Assembly: GCA_024195265.1 (NCBI GenBank)
Contig: JAJLRJ010000004.1
Span: 4,396,659-4,460,658, forward strand
Direction: 5' to 3'
Length of the DNA stretch: 64,000 nucleotides
Source of the DNA: Dendrophyllia cribrosa
Taxonomy: Eukaryota > Cnidaria > Anthozoa > Scleractinia > Dendrophylliidae
Below are positions 47,942 through 60,395 of this stretch, piece after piece. The notes beneath the pieces are model-generated. The model searched no databases. It was not told the origin of the DNA and worked only from the letters and a program-made list of their open reading frames with translations. A program made the translations under genes and the position numbers. The first letter of the stretch is position 1, and each line of letters begins with the position of its first letter.

Positions 47942-48231
47942 CCCCAACGATTTTCACTTTTTGTTTCCTGGTTTTGCTTCAATTTCTCTAGCAAAGTCGA
48001 GCTACGAGATCTCCTTGGATCAGTTTCAACACATTTGCATCATTAATTCACTATCTCTGCAACTAAAGAAGTACATTACTGATGCTCTAAAAAGTGTGTG
48101 TTATACGATAATTAAACGTGGACTGGTGCTGCATTGAAGTCAAACTTTGGTAATTAATTATTCATTTAGCAAATTGAACGAGGCATCTTAACGCGTTTCA
48201 TAATCACTGGTTTTACCTCGTTTGGTTAATG

Positions 48232-48670
48232 GATGACGGACATGTATGTTTGTCTTGCATTGTTTAATAAAGTTTTTAACTTGCTTGTAAATTAAATGTC
48301 ATTTTATCATTAACTGTTGCTCCTCGTCCTTTTACTAATATGCCAATTTTTACGTTCTTACATTTAAATACCGTAGAGAGTTTGCAAGTTAGAAAAAAAA
48401 ATATTCACAGGATTGTTTGCGGGAGTTCCTCTATGGGTTACAGGATGGAGGGCATGTATGTCTAATTTTCAATGTTTAATCATTTTCCAATTTGCTTGTA
48501 AATTTTATTTTACCAGTTGCTCGTGATCTTTTTTACTAATTTGCCAATTGTCTCTATCTATTTAATGGATCGAAGGCATGTCTCTCTTTCAATGTTTAAT
48601 TTTAAACTGGGTTGCAAGTTTTATTTTATCTTTTTTCTAATTTGAAAACTTTCTACGGTATTTAAATGAT
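48232..48670. repeat. Imperfect tandem triplication upstream of gene B
   Basis: Three diverged copies of a unit of about 130-200 bp containing 'ttaatggat...ggcatgt...tttcaatgtttaat...ttgcttgtaaatttattttat...ctaatttgccaa'. Absent from the equivalent part of copy A. Confidence 0.6.
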
Positions 48671-49275
48671 ATTACTTATTAACAGGTAAGTTTGCGGAAG
48701 CTGCTGTTGGGATGGATAAGCGATTGTCGTTTTTTTTTATCATTAACATGTAAATGCTACACATTTTAAAAGAAAAATAAACGCTATAACGCGAACAACA
48801 GACCTGGAAAGAACTCTTTAGGTTTTTACAATAATGGAGTACTCTAGAAAAATTGTGGGCAATTAGAAAAAATACATGCGGGAGTCAAGTAAAATATCCT
48901 AAAATAATTCAATATACTTATATATGCTAACATGTATACTGCTTGATGGACGTTTGGTAATTATAAAGTTATTATAAACTTTCCTTTGCTTGTTACTTTA
49001 ATGTGTAGTGTGTTAATTAAGACCATTTCAGAGTTGTTTTTGTATCAGCCGTTAATGTAACGCCAAGCATAAATGTAATTTTAACCATCGCCATTAATAG
49101 TCACCTTTTTGTAGTCTACCATTTTCTTTTGCATTACACTTACTTCTTGGCATTTGATGTAGTTTTAATCAATTGCATATTCGATCAATTGCACGTATTC
49201 AATTCAAAAAGCACACACGAAAAGCTGGAACAAAATTTTGGTTCTACAAAACAGTTTTTGTGAAATAATTTTGTT

Positions 49276-50209
49276 TTAACCCTATTCAGACTGGGGAGGG
49301 GGGGGCTTTTCGAACCCCTCCGCCCCCCTCCAGTAAAATTGTGATAACTCTTACACCGAAATAGCTATGAGGCTGAAATTTTCTGACTTTTCCTAGAATT
49401 TATCTAGAGACATTTTGGTATCCATAACATGTCAGTGTGATTAACCATGTTGCCATGGCAACCGGTTTTTGACACATATGTTTTCAAAATATTAAAATAT
49501 GGTGAATTTTTTATTTTAAGATCTTGTACTTTGACTTATAGTGCATTTTCTTGTTAGAATAGTTTTTTCTTGGGACTAGTTCTTAAAAGACATCAAAAAT
49601 TTTTAACATCAAATATTTGGGGAGGAGGGGTAGGTAAATTGTTGCTCTCTTTACTTATAGACAAACATTTTGTACTATTTATTAAATAACGCTTCTAAGT
49701 TCATTGTTTTGATAATAGACATTAGTTTGATACGTGTTTTATACATTCTGATCCTTTTCTCTTTTAGATATATTTTAAATTTTAATTTAAACAAAAAAAA
49801 AAGAAAATCCAAGATGGCGGATCCAAGATGGCGGACAATAATTTCAAAATTATAGTTTTATCGCTTTTTATTGCTTTTTCTCGCTTTGCAAGTGTGTCCT
49901 TGTTTGTATTTATTATGTTTTAATATTAAAAAGATGATTTTACAGTTATATTTGATATTTTAAGTATCTGGATGGAAAAATATCAAAGAAACGTCGAAAA
50001 AACAAACAATTACGTCATTGTGACGTCATAATTGGGTGTGGCAGGTCAAACCTGAGTGTGAGGTTTCCTTGTATGGAGGTGAACATTGTGTGAAAATTTC
50101 ATGGTCCTAGCCTTACTGGTTCCAGAGATATAGAGGGGGGGGGGGGTGGTCCGAGGAGCCCCCCCCCAGTCACAGATTGCCTAAAAAAGCCCAGTCTGAA
50201 TGGGGTTAA
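49276..50209. mobile_element. 926-bp TTAA-flanked MITE (cccattcagactgggg ends)
   Basis: TTAA at 49276-49279 and 50206-50209. The ends CCCTATTCAGACTGGG and CCCAGTCTGAATGGGG are inverted copies, followed by poly-G and poly-C tracts. The doubled 'aagatggcgg' core near 49812-49835 ties it to the shorter element at 60400-60777. Non-autonomous and piggyBac-like by target site. Confidence 0.78.
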
Positions 50210-50210
50210 T

Positions 50211-50802
50211 AGAATGGATACTCCAAAATCAGGTTGGACCACCTCGGACGCCTTATTTAGACTTATATAACGGAGTAACTGGTTAGCTTTCAGTTGAGGT
50301 TGGGATTAGCAGTTTATATAGTTAAATTTAGGACTAAGCAACCCGAGAAGCTAGGTGGTACAGTGGTACGGTAGGCTATGTAATCCTAATCCTAGCTGAG
50401 GTCACAGGTTCAATCCTGAGTGGGGAGTTTAGATTTTCTTTTTCACACTTAAAAAGTTATTGAAAATAAATTCTAAGTGATATACATGCATCAAGAGTTC
50501 CGTGCTACTGCTCTAAGCGCATGCTCACGTGATGAAAAAGTTGTAAAAATTGGTTGTAAAAATTGCTATATCGTGATTGAATTTTTCTTTTCAAGCACAA
50601 TTTTCATTAAATATTCAAGATCACGAACCGCTAAGCAAATTCCAAATTAAATATACCGAAATGTAGCATATTTTATAATACCCGTGCCCACTTTTTCATC
50701 ACGTGAGCATGCGTAGTTTAGAACTCTTGATGCGTGTATTACGTTATATAATTCTCAATAAGTGTCCAAGGTGGTCCAACCTGATTTTGGAGTATCCATT
50801 CT
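50211..50802. mobile_element. 592-bp inverted-repeat element containing a nested foldback and a SINE
   Basis: Ends agaatggatactccaaaatc...ggttggaccacct and its inverse, about 45 bp. A second inverted pair lies inside (50487-50540 and about 50690-50734: gcatcaagagttc and gcatgctcacgtgatgaaaaag). A tRNA-like segment with ggttcaatcctgagtgggg lies at about 50345-50430. It starts one base after the neighbouring TTAA. Confidence 0.7.
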
Positions 50803-51136
50803 TGTCACGACCTTGAAATGGCGGAAGCCTTGCGGCATGTGCATTCAAGGCGCGATTTTTACTGTTTTAATTTTTATTTCCGGACTTTTTTCGCTTCCAT
50901 CATATTATTTAGGGATTGAAGTGGGCAAAAAAGCTGAAAACTCAAAATCGAGAAAATATGTCGTCTGGGCATTTTTCTTGTAACGCGGCCCAATCACCGT
51001 ATTTAATCGAAAAGGTGGCTCCTTGAAAATAAAAGTTAATGGAGATAACAACACAACTATTTAAAACTAAACGTACAACTTCTAACAGCCTGTACACAGT
51101 GTGCTCGATGGAAAGTACAAAGAATTATAATACATA

Positions 51137-51250
51137 TTTACAGAAAAATATTCCTTTTTCCGTTCTTTCCTTCTTACTTTCTTTTTTTTTCTTTCTTTCT
51201 TTTTTCTTTCTTTTTCTCGATTTCTTTCAAAATGTCCCTTTTTTTCTTTT
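51137..51250. repeat. Polypyrimidine (CTTT)n tract
   Basis: T/C-rich microsatellite just downstream of the gene C stop, which is purine-rich in the transcript. Confidence 0.85.
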
Positions 51251-51255
51251 GATAT

Positions 51256-51719
51256 TTAAGCATACCAAGCATAAACATCCACACATGTTTGTCCACTGTT
51301 ATTTTTCTCGCTACAATCAACCAAGTCTTGGCCATACCATATCTGGAACTCTTGGTTAATGTTAACTGAGAGCGGCGAGGGAAGCTTGTTAAATGTAAGT
51401 TTTGTGGAATTTACATTGACTCCATTAAGATGATACGAATAATAACGGCATAATTTGTTTCCTCTTAAGTATTCAGCCAGCAACAACTCTGTCCTATTGG
51501 TGTGTGTTATAACAGTTAATAGTTTCCTTTCGTAATTCCATTCCGTTCTCGGACAGCCCCAATAAGACGACGGGATATTTGGATTACAGCTTAAGGAGCC
51601 GCTCTTGTGATGAAGTTTGAATGTGTAGATGAATCCACTTTCCTTGATACTAAATGTACCATAATTGTCATCCCGAGCTCCAAAGCAGACAGGATCTTTG
51701 TTAATCTTCTTCCACATAT
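51256..51719 (-). CDS. Gene C exon 4 (C-terminal domain)
   Basis: Acceptor tatttcag at 51720-51727. 464 nt ending in TAA at 51256-51258. About 85% similar by eye to the partial copy D at 63539-64000 and more distant from gene B. Confidence 0.82.
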
Positions 51720-54700
51720 CTGAAATAATAAAAATAACAATGTATAATAATTATTATTATTCCAACACGTTTGTTTTTAGCATGATAAAGCATTCTTGTT
51801 TCTCTTGTTCTCTGACTGTCTGCCATCTGTATTTTTCCGTCTGATTCTCTGTTTCACTGGTTATCTTAGTTCTTTTTTTTTTTGTCATTTTTTGCTGTTA
51901 CTTTAATTTCTTTGCTCCGTTTGTTCTTTAATTTGTAATGCCTGTTTGCCCGTTTGTCAGTTTGTCTTTTCTCTTCTGTTTTCTTCTGCGCCAAATATAT
52001 CTTTTCCGGCTTTCTTGCTGCCTGTGTGTCTCTTTATCTGTTTGTCTATTTCGTTCATTCTTTGCAAAGCAGAAACAAATCTTACCTTTCTCGCAATACT
52101 GCCCGCCATATCCTACCTGGCATTTGCAGTAGTACGTATTGTGTTTTGGCTCAATCACACATTTGCCATTTGTAGAGCATAAATTCCTGGAGCAGGCATT
52201 CTGTTGAAATAAAGCAATACGTTTTTGTGGGAAACTGTTTTCTAGCGCTTTTAAAATGTTGGCAATATGAATGAGCTAACAGTAACCCTTGTAATTTGTT
52301 CAGGAGCGGTGCTCAATTAGCTAGCAATTGGTTGATTAATCTCTGTCATCGCGTTGTATCGTAGCCAAACATCTTTGCTACCCATTGCCTAGACTTGCAC
52401 ACAAGTCGACACACACAAGTCGACTGCGATGCCCTGACTGCGATGAGAGAGCGACGAAGGCGCGAGTCGACTTGTTTCGTCTGCACGAAATCGAATTTAA
52501 TTTGCATATTGTTGGTGCGAAAATATGGGTGTGACGTAATGGTTCACTCATCGGGCTGGTAAAATCACGAAAACTAAGATTGGTCTTAGGTCTTAGGTCT
52601 TAGTTTTGGAGGGTCTTAGTTTTCGTAACACCCGTTAAAAATATCCTTGAAATAAGACAGCAGTTTTCATCGTCACAAGAGAAGATAACTGCGGAACGTG
52701 ATTCCGTCGAGTCAGTAAAACGACAAACTAAAGCTGACACGACCGATCAAGTTCGCGGTAAACGAAAAGCACTAGACTAGCGAAGGATCAAGTTTCCCGG
52801 AAAATGATGTCATGAAACTTTGCGCGCTCTGATTGGACATCAATGCTGCCACACCTCCGACACACCGCCGACCTAAAAACAGGTCGGTAAAAAATGGCGC
52901 GCTGCAGGCGAGAAAAGTCCGTTCCCCGCCCGACCACCAAAAACGAAAAAACGAAAAATGGACTTTGAGAAAGTCTACCCATTGCCCATTTTTACCCGCA
53001 ACTGAACTCAAATGGGTAACAGTTACCATTCCAAACGGGGCGGGAGGGATACTACAATGCACCCTGTAGCCGTGTAGGCCTTCTGTGGCTCGTATGCGGC
53101 TTTACTTTGCCGTCAGTGCGAAGATCTCCCTGGGTAATTCATTTCTATCGTTAATGTATACATTTGTCTATTTTGCCTTAGTGGGCCATTTTTGACCAAT
53201 TAGACTGGCTAGATGCATTTGAAACCCCCGCAACTATAAGATGAAGTACCTCGGTTCCTCGGTAAATAAACCCTTCGCTTTTTTTAAGATCTTCCGGATG
53301 TAGTATGTGATCGGAATCACTCAATTGGCAGATAAAGTGTCCATCTTGAAGGCAACCAAAGTTGTAAGACAGGCAGTCGTTGTCAAGGTAACACTCGACT
53401 CGACAGGCATCTTGTCTCTCAAGAAAAATACTCCTGATCACGTGATTTACAAGGGCGTATCCATTAAGCGGTGGTGTAAGCGCGAGTGTTCTACACATTT
53501 CTGAAATATTAAAGAAGCATCAATTGTATGCTACAAGTGCTAAGTGCTAGTGCTATATTGCTTAACTACGCGGTAGAACCACGTTAATAGCGGAGCTCGC
53601 GCGGGCCGAAGGTCGGCTCGCGGAGCCCCATACATTTTTCATGGTCATAGCTAGCGGAATGTTTCGCGGGCGCGCGTCTGTTACATGTGTGTCCGAGCGT
53701 CGCGCAAGGCTAGCTCGTGGCACACAACATCCGGGATCTTAGCAATTTTGAAACCAAAGCAAGGCTTTGTTTTTCGCGCGGCTACACGGCAGACTGTCAC
53801 GTCAGCTCGGTAAACACTTTGATGTTTGCTGCGTTTAGCGGAGAAAACCGTTTCAAATTAAAGTCGTTATTTCCCTGCATTTTTTCGCGGTTTGCTACTC
53901 AAGACACGGATACTAATTAAGGGATACTCGGAAGCCGCGATAGTGGAGAAAGAAGAGCTTTCAGGGATAAAATCTTGCTTCGAGGAACTTCATACGTTTT
54001 TATCAATGCGGGAGCAATGCGGGGAGATGTTTCTCACTTCGGATTTCAAAACTGAAGAAGCGGAGATGTAAAGAATTTCCTGCAGTCGAGGAACTTAAAG
54101 GTAAAACAAATTACATTTTTCGATGAGAATTTATGTTGATGTCAATCTGTGATTGGCTTTTTCTTTGTGTTTTTGTTTTTGTTAGTTTTGGAGAATTGTT
54201 TAAAAAACCTGCTCAAATTCAGTCGTTTTGATTTCTTTCATCGAAGACAGCTCGGCCTCGATGAGCTATAAATGGTTCGCGTTTTGCTTTTAAACATAAA
54301 CTTATGGAAATTTCAACAAAATTTTTCGAAAGAATATGTTTGTATATTTTCTGCAATTTTGATTTCCAAATCAGTTTCTCAGGCAACTTTTAATACGCAA
54401 CAGGTGTATTTTATTCGGAAATTTTGTTTTTGTTTTTTCTAAACTAAACGGTCTAAATGTACTATGCAGACGGTCGCATACCCAGCGCGTAATACTGTTT
54501 TTGAAAATTGCTAATTAATTGAAAAATAGCCCGGTCGTCAATCTTAATTCTTGTGCTTCCGACCTTACACCTTATAGTTAAGTTTATCATCGGCTTTCTG
54601 TTCAGAGAGCTACGCTGTTAGGCTCAGCCTATCTATATATATATTGCGACCAGTTACGGACCATGAAAATGTGGTCTAATTAACGGGATGCTCGTAATAA

Positions 54701-56741
54701 CACGGTGGTGTAAAAGTTAGGTACCAATTATCCTGGAGTAAAGTTGTAGCAAAACAATGTAAAATAAACTTGGCAATCAAGTGACAGAAACATGCTAATT
54801 ATCTGACAAACGGCAAAGATGTCTTCTCTAAATTAAGTATCAATAAAAATTCCCATTTCTTTGTACCTCAAGTATCGACTCAAGAGAAATATGCGAGGCA
54901 GGCGTACAAAGGGATGGCAGATATGTCCAACTACGATCGACGCATTCTTAAAGATGGCGGAGTTGCAGTCGCTACGATTCTTTTCCTAATTGAGCTTCAC
55001 ATTCGATCGAGCGCGTTCGTCGCCTGTTATGGGCACTAACTTATTGAACACAAAACACGTACTAATAAATTACTGTTAAGATTGTTTTTGCTGAATCTTG
55101 GTTCCAGACCCCTATTTTAACTATATAAACAGTTTTCAAACACTGTAACGGTTACTTTTGAAAATGTATGTTGCTTAGCATACGAAACGTCAAGTTTATC
55201 ACCGCTGTTTGTGTTTTATTTTTAATCAAGTTACGATAGCCTAAGAACAAGAGTTTATTGAACACAATTGAGGCAAAATGCCAAATTGAAGTGTCATTAA
55301 AAGTTAGCTTAATCCTGTGGTTACGAGGGGGTTCCAATTACATTAAAATTCACAAGTCGCTGACACTGCCAAATTAATGGTTTAGTGTGATAATAAAGGA
55401 CTTGCAGGTGGCAAGAAATGTAAATTGACGTTTCAAATTTAAAATGCACCCTTTTCACTTATTATTAAAAGATTCAAAATTTTATTTTCACAGCAAGTTA
55501 GTTCATTGTCAAGTAAAGTTTGAGTTGATTTTGTAAATGGCATAAAACAATTCTAAATTGGATGCAGTAGGACACTTTAAAATAGAGAAACTCCAACTAT
55601 ATCGATTAATGGTTTTCGAAAGTAACTTTGTGCAAACTAATTAACACAGTTTCACCTCGGGTCGTGTGGTTTATTTTAATAATCGTACAATTATTATTTT
55701 GAAACTACACCTTTTTACACTTAACATGAGCGGGAACACTTGAAGGACTAAATAATGGTATGCAGGCCGAACACTGAAAAAATATCTAGTGCGTTTGAAT
55801 ATTGAATTATTTTAGAATAATTCCATGAAAAAGGAGTTTGGCAAATATAAAGGCCTAATTTTAGAGATAATTTTTTAACGCACAAGTAAAGTTATATACA
55901 ATGTATTTAGTGGTATTGTTAATTTGTTATTCCAAATATTAGCGAACGTCCTCTTTTAGTTAAATTTCCAAGGCATCCAAATTGAGCGGGAACACTTGAA
56001 GGACTAAATAATGTTATGCAGGCCGAACACTGAAAAAATATCTAGTGCGTTTGAAAATTGGATTATTTTAGAATTATTCCATCAAAAAGGAGTTTAGCAA
56101 ATATAAAGGCCTAATATAATTTTAAAGATAATTTTTAACGTTATATATATAACGCACAAGTAAAATTATATACAATGTAGACAATGTATCTAGTGGTATT
56201 GCTAATTTGTTATTTCAAATATTAGTGAACGTCCTCCTTTAGTTAAATTTCCGAGGCACCCAACGGAGAATGTTTAGAAAAACGCTTGTAATGGCGTTGT
56301 AACTGTTTTTCCATGTCATTTTAGTTCCTTTAAAGGAAACTTTGTAAATTAAAAAGCTAAATACAGCTTGAGCTTTTCGCTTCTTTAGCTCGGAACATTT
56401 CTGAGGCAGAAAAGTTTAGGAAAAGGAATCCTATCCTCCGAATTTACCAGCTGCTTTCTCCTTTCCGAAAATCCTAGTTGACCTTATTTCATGGCTAAAA
56501 CGACATTTTTTATCCTTCCGAAAACAAAAGGCGTTACATGTTGCGATGTCACTAAAGTTTGAGATAACAATACTAACAATACTTTTCCAACTAAACAATT
56601 CAATGGCTGCTTTTTAAATTCAGGGTTTGTGCACACAACTGTTATTATACCTGCTTGCCCTTGGCCGCTTCCAAAGTTCTTGCAAAACGAAATGCCACAA
56701 AAAAAGAGAAAATGGATTCCAAAGTGTTGTAGCTTGTTCAT
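51256..56741 (-). CDS. Gene C: secreted PAN/Apple-EGF protein with conserved C-terminal domain (4 exons)
   Basis: Join (minus) of 56651-56741, 53250-53500, 52086-52200 and 51256-51719: 921 nt, 306 aa, no internal stop. Signal peptide MNKLQHFGIHFLFFCGISFC... (exon 1). PAN/Apple domain with CRTLALTPPL, CRVECYLDNDCLSYN and ICQLSDSDH (exon 2). EGF domain CSRNLC...CVIE...CKCQVGYGGQYC (exon 3). C-terminal domain with GTFSIKESG, SSYWGC, FQIWYGQDLVDCSEKNNSG and ending VDVYAWYA (exon 4). Intron phases 1, 0 and 1, as in gene B. A duplicate of the first exon and upstream region lies at 57420-60800. Probably an extracellular matrix or adhesive protein. Function not proven by sequence. Confidence 0.83.
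52086..52200 (-). CDS. Gene C exon 3 (EGF-like domain)
   Basis: 115 nt between acceptor tttcaacag and donor gtaaga; phase 0 in and phase 1 out. Six cysteines in EGF order. Confidence 0.82.
52201..53249. other. Gene C intron 2
   Basis: Contains GTCGAC-rich direct and inverted repeats at 52395-52475, a 'gtcttag' run at 52575-52620, and a GC-rich block at 52800-53090 with open frames on both strands that show no domain. Nothing further supported. Confidence 0.5.
53250..53500 (-). CDS. Gene C exon 2 (PAN/Apple domain)
   Basis: 251 nt; acceptor tatttcag at 53501-53508, donor GTAC at 53246-53249; phase 1 in and phase 0 out. The donor gtacttc is weaker than its counterpart in gene B (gtaagat). Confidence 0.82.
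55728..56240. repeat. 256-bp tandem pair inside the left duplication
   Basis: Two copies starting 55728 and 55984 with gagcgggaacacttgaaggactaaataatg; the second carries a tatatataacg insertion. The same pair appears in the right duplicate at 59051 and 59313. Confidence 0.9.
56651..56741 (-). CDS. Gene C exon 1 (signal peptide)
   Basis: 91 nt from the ATG at 56741, 30 codons plus one base, donor gtataat. An in-frame TGA lies shortly upstream of the ATG on the minus strand, which supports the start. Phase 1 fits the PAN exon at 53500. Confidence 0.75.
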
Positions 56742-57080
56742 TTTGACCTCGCTTCAGTAACAGCAGTCTGTGCAATCGCCACCGGTGAAATTCGGTTGAA
56801 AGGGCACCCGATAAACTTTTAAACCCAAGGGTTTGAAAGCGAATACTACTTCAATGAAAGAGAGCTTTTACAAGAGCTATCGAATCAATTATTAATGTAG
56901 TTGCATGTTCCCATGCGTTATGGCTCATGGCTTTATGATCATAAATTGCAGCAGCGCCTAATTGAACTAATTGCATATACGGCTCTTTCTTGCTTTCTTT
57001 CTTCTTATTAATCGTGGCGCAACCGACAAGTTATATTTGGCCCTCTGAGTTTTCTTAATGTTTCGTGTCCCATTAAAGGA

Positions 57081-57114
<34 letters not shown>

Positions 57115-59987
57115 ACGGGAGTCTCGGTATTATATTACACGTGGCGCGTGACCAAAAGTAAGTAAATCGCCGCGAAAGGTCAGAGGCGAGATATTTATAA
57201 AAATATCGTTACAAAACGTGACAGGCCTAGCACAAATCCTGCTTGTTGCAAAAAAGCATTTCAGCCCGAGCGGCTTTAAAATAAGGTTACCCCAAGTACG
57301 TGTCTGAGAGATTGTTTTCTTTTTATAGATCAAAATTAAGATATAACAGGACTGTTGTTCTCAATGTTGCCGATTCTTTGATCTTAGGAAAGTCTCTGAT
57401 ACTGACAGGAGATATTTACACTTTTATCAATGCGGGAGCAATGCGGGGAGATGTTTCTCACTTCGGATTTCAAAACTGAAGATTATAGCGGAGATGTAAA
57501 GAGTTTCCGCAGTCGAGGGACTTAAAGGTAAAACAAATTACATTTTTCGATGGGAATTTATGTTGATATATATTGACTTTTTCTTTGTGTTGTCGTTAGT
57601 TTTGGAGAATTGTTTAAAAAACCTGCTCAAATTCAGTCGTTTTGATTTCTTTCATCGAAGACAGCTCGGCCTCGATGAGCTATAAATGGTTCGCGTTTTG
57701 CTTTTAAACATAAACTTATGGAGATTTGAACAAAATTTTTCAAAAGAAGATTGTGTTGTCCATTTTTATGTGTTTGCTCATCCATTACATAGGTTGAAAA
57801 GCGATTTTATGTTACTAACAAAAACAAGACTTGGATTTTATAGTTCTATCTTCACGCGCGTCGCCGTTTAATATGCAAATATGTTTGTGTATTTTTTGCA
57901 ATTTTGATTTCCAAATCAGTTTCTCAGGCAATTTTTGATACGCAACAGGTGTATTTTATTCGGAAATTTTGTTTTTGTTTTTTCTAAACTAAACGGTCTA
58001 AATGTACTGTGCAGACGGTCGCGTAATACTGTTTTTGAGAATTGCTAATTAATTGAAAAAATGGCCCGGTCGTCAATCTTAATTCTTGTGCTTCCGACCT
58101 TACACCTTAGTTAAGTTTATCATCGGCTTTCTGTTCAGAGAGCTACGCTGTTGGGCTCAGCCTATCTATATATATTGCGACCAGTTACGGACCATGATAA
58201 TGTGGTCTAATTAACGGGATGCTCGTAATAACGCGGTGGGGTAAAAGTCAGGTACCAATTATCCTGGAGCCAAGTTGTAGCAAAACAATGTAAAATGAAC
58301 ATGGCAATCAAGTGACAGAAACATGCTAATTATCTAACAAACGGCAAAGATGTCTTCTCTAAATTAAGTATCAATAAAAATTCTCATTTCTTTGTACCTC
58401 AAGTATTTAGAAACGAAAATCGACTCAAGAGAAATATGCGAGGCAGGCGTACAAAGGGATGGCAGATATGTCCAACTACGATCGACGCATTCTTAAAGAT
58501 GGCGGAGTTGCAGCCGCTACGATTCTTTTCCTAATTGAGCTTCACATTCGATCGAGCGCGTTCGTCGCCTGTTATGGGCACTAACTTATTGAACACAAAA
58601 CACGTACTAATAAATTACTGTTAAGATTGTTTTCTCTGAATCTTGATTTAAAATTCACAAGTCGCTGACACTGCCAAATTAATGGTTTAGTGTGATAATA
58701 AAAGGACTTGCAGGTGGCAAGAAATGTAAATTCACGTTTAAAATTTAAAATGCACCCTTTTCATTTATATTGCAAAATATAAAAGGTTCAAAATTTTATT
58801 TTCACAGCAAGTTAGTTCATTGTCAAGTAAGGTTTGAGTTGATTTTGTAAATGGCATAAAACAATTCTAAATTGGATGCAGTAGGACACTTTAAAATAGA
58901 GAAACACCAAGGAATCTGCTATATCGATTTATGGTTTTCGAAAGTAACTTTTGTGCAAACTAATTAACACAGTTTCACCTCGGGTCGTGTGGTTTATTTT
59001 AATAATCGTACAATTATTATATTGAAACTACACCTTTTTACACTTAACTTGAGCGGGAACACTTGAAGGACTAAATAATGTTATGCAGGCCGAACACTGA
59101 AAAAATATCTAGTGCGTTTGAATATTGAATTATTTTAGAATAATTCCATGAAAAAGGAGTTTGGCAAATATAAAGGCCTAATTTTAGAGATAATTTTTTA
59201 ACGCACAAGTAAAGTTATATACAATGTATTTAGTGGTATTGTTAATTTGTTATTCCAAATATTAGCGAAATATAACGTCCTCCTTTAGTTAAATTTCCAA
59301 GGCACCCAAATTGAGCGGGAACACTTGAAGGACTAAATAATGTTATGCAGGCCGAACACTGAAAAAAATATCTAGTGCGTTTGAATATTGGATTATTTTA
59401 GAATTATTCCATCAAAAAGGAGTTTAGCAAATATAAAGGCCTAATATAATTTTAAAGATAATATTTAACGTTATATATATAACGCACAAGTAAAATTATA
59501 TACAATATAGACAATGTATCTAGTGGTATTGCTAATTTGTTATTTCAAATATTAGTGAACGTCCTCCTTTAGTTAAATTTCCGAGGCACCCAACGGAGAA
59601 TGTTTACAAAAACGCTTGTAATGGCGTTGTAACTGTTTTTCCATGCCATTTTAGTTCCTTTAAAGTAAACTTTGTAAATTAAAAAGCTAAATACAGCTTG
59701 AGCTTTTCGCTTCTTTAGCTGAACATTTCAGAGGCAAAAAAGTTTAGGAAAAAGAATCCTATCCTCCGAATTTACCAACTGCTTTCTTCTTTCCGAAAAT
59801 CCTAGTTGACCTTATTTCATGGCTGAAACGACATTTTTTATCCTTCTGAAATCAAAAGCCGTTATATACATTTGCGATGTTACTAAAGTTTGAGATAACT
59901 AAGGTCTTCCTAACAGTACGTTTCCAACGAAACAATTCAATGGCTGCTTTTTAAATTCAGGGTTTGTGCACACAACTATTATTATAC

Positions 59988-60078
59988 CTGATTGCCCTTG
60001 GCCGCTTCCAAAGTTCTTGCAAAACGAAATTCCACACAAAAAGAGTAAATGGATTCCAAAGTGTTGTAGCTTGTTCAT
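59988..60078 (-). CDS. Duplicate signal-peptide exon (alternative exon 1 or orphan)
   Basis: 91-nt copy of the gene C first exon, with frame, hydrophobic core (MNKLQHFGIHLLFLCGISFC) and donor gtataat preserved. It could splice to the PAN exon at 53500 as an alternative first exon, or it may be all that remains of a duplicated gene. Upstream of the ATG the frame is open, unlike at 56741. Confidence 0.55.
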
Positions 60079-60395
60079 GTGGACCTCGCTTAAGTAACAG
60101 CAGTCTGTGCAATCGCCACCGGTGAAATTCGGTTGAAAGGGCACCCGATAAACTTTTAAACCCAAGGGTTTGAAGGCGAATACTATTTAAATGAAAGAGA
60201 GCTTTTACAAGAGCTATCGATCGAATCAATTATTGATGTAGTTTCAAGTTCCCATGCATTATGGCTCTTGGCTTTATGATAGTAAGTTGCAGCAGCGCCT
60301 AATTGAACTAATTGCATATACGGCTCTTTCTTGCTTTCTTTCTTCTTATCAATTGTGGCGCAGCCGACATGTTATATTTTGCCCTTTGAGTTTTC

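Larger units (their letters stand above)
53997..57080. repeat. Long direct duplication, left copy (gene C first exon and upstream)
   Basis: About 3.1 kb closely similar to 57420-60800. Differences include a segment of about 245 bp present only here (about 55100-55345) and one of about 125 bp present only in the right copy (57749-57875). Each copy contains an internal direct repeat beginning gagcgggaacacttgaagg (55728 and 55984 here). Confidence 0.92.

Noticed and set aside
52772..53069. GC-rich open frames on both strands inside gene C intron 2
   Set aside because: Frames overlap on both strands in a GC-rich block and show no motif or splice partner.
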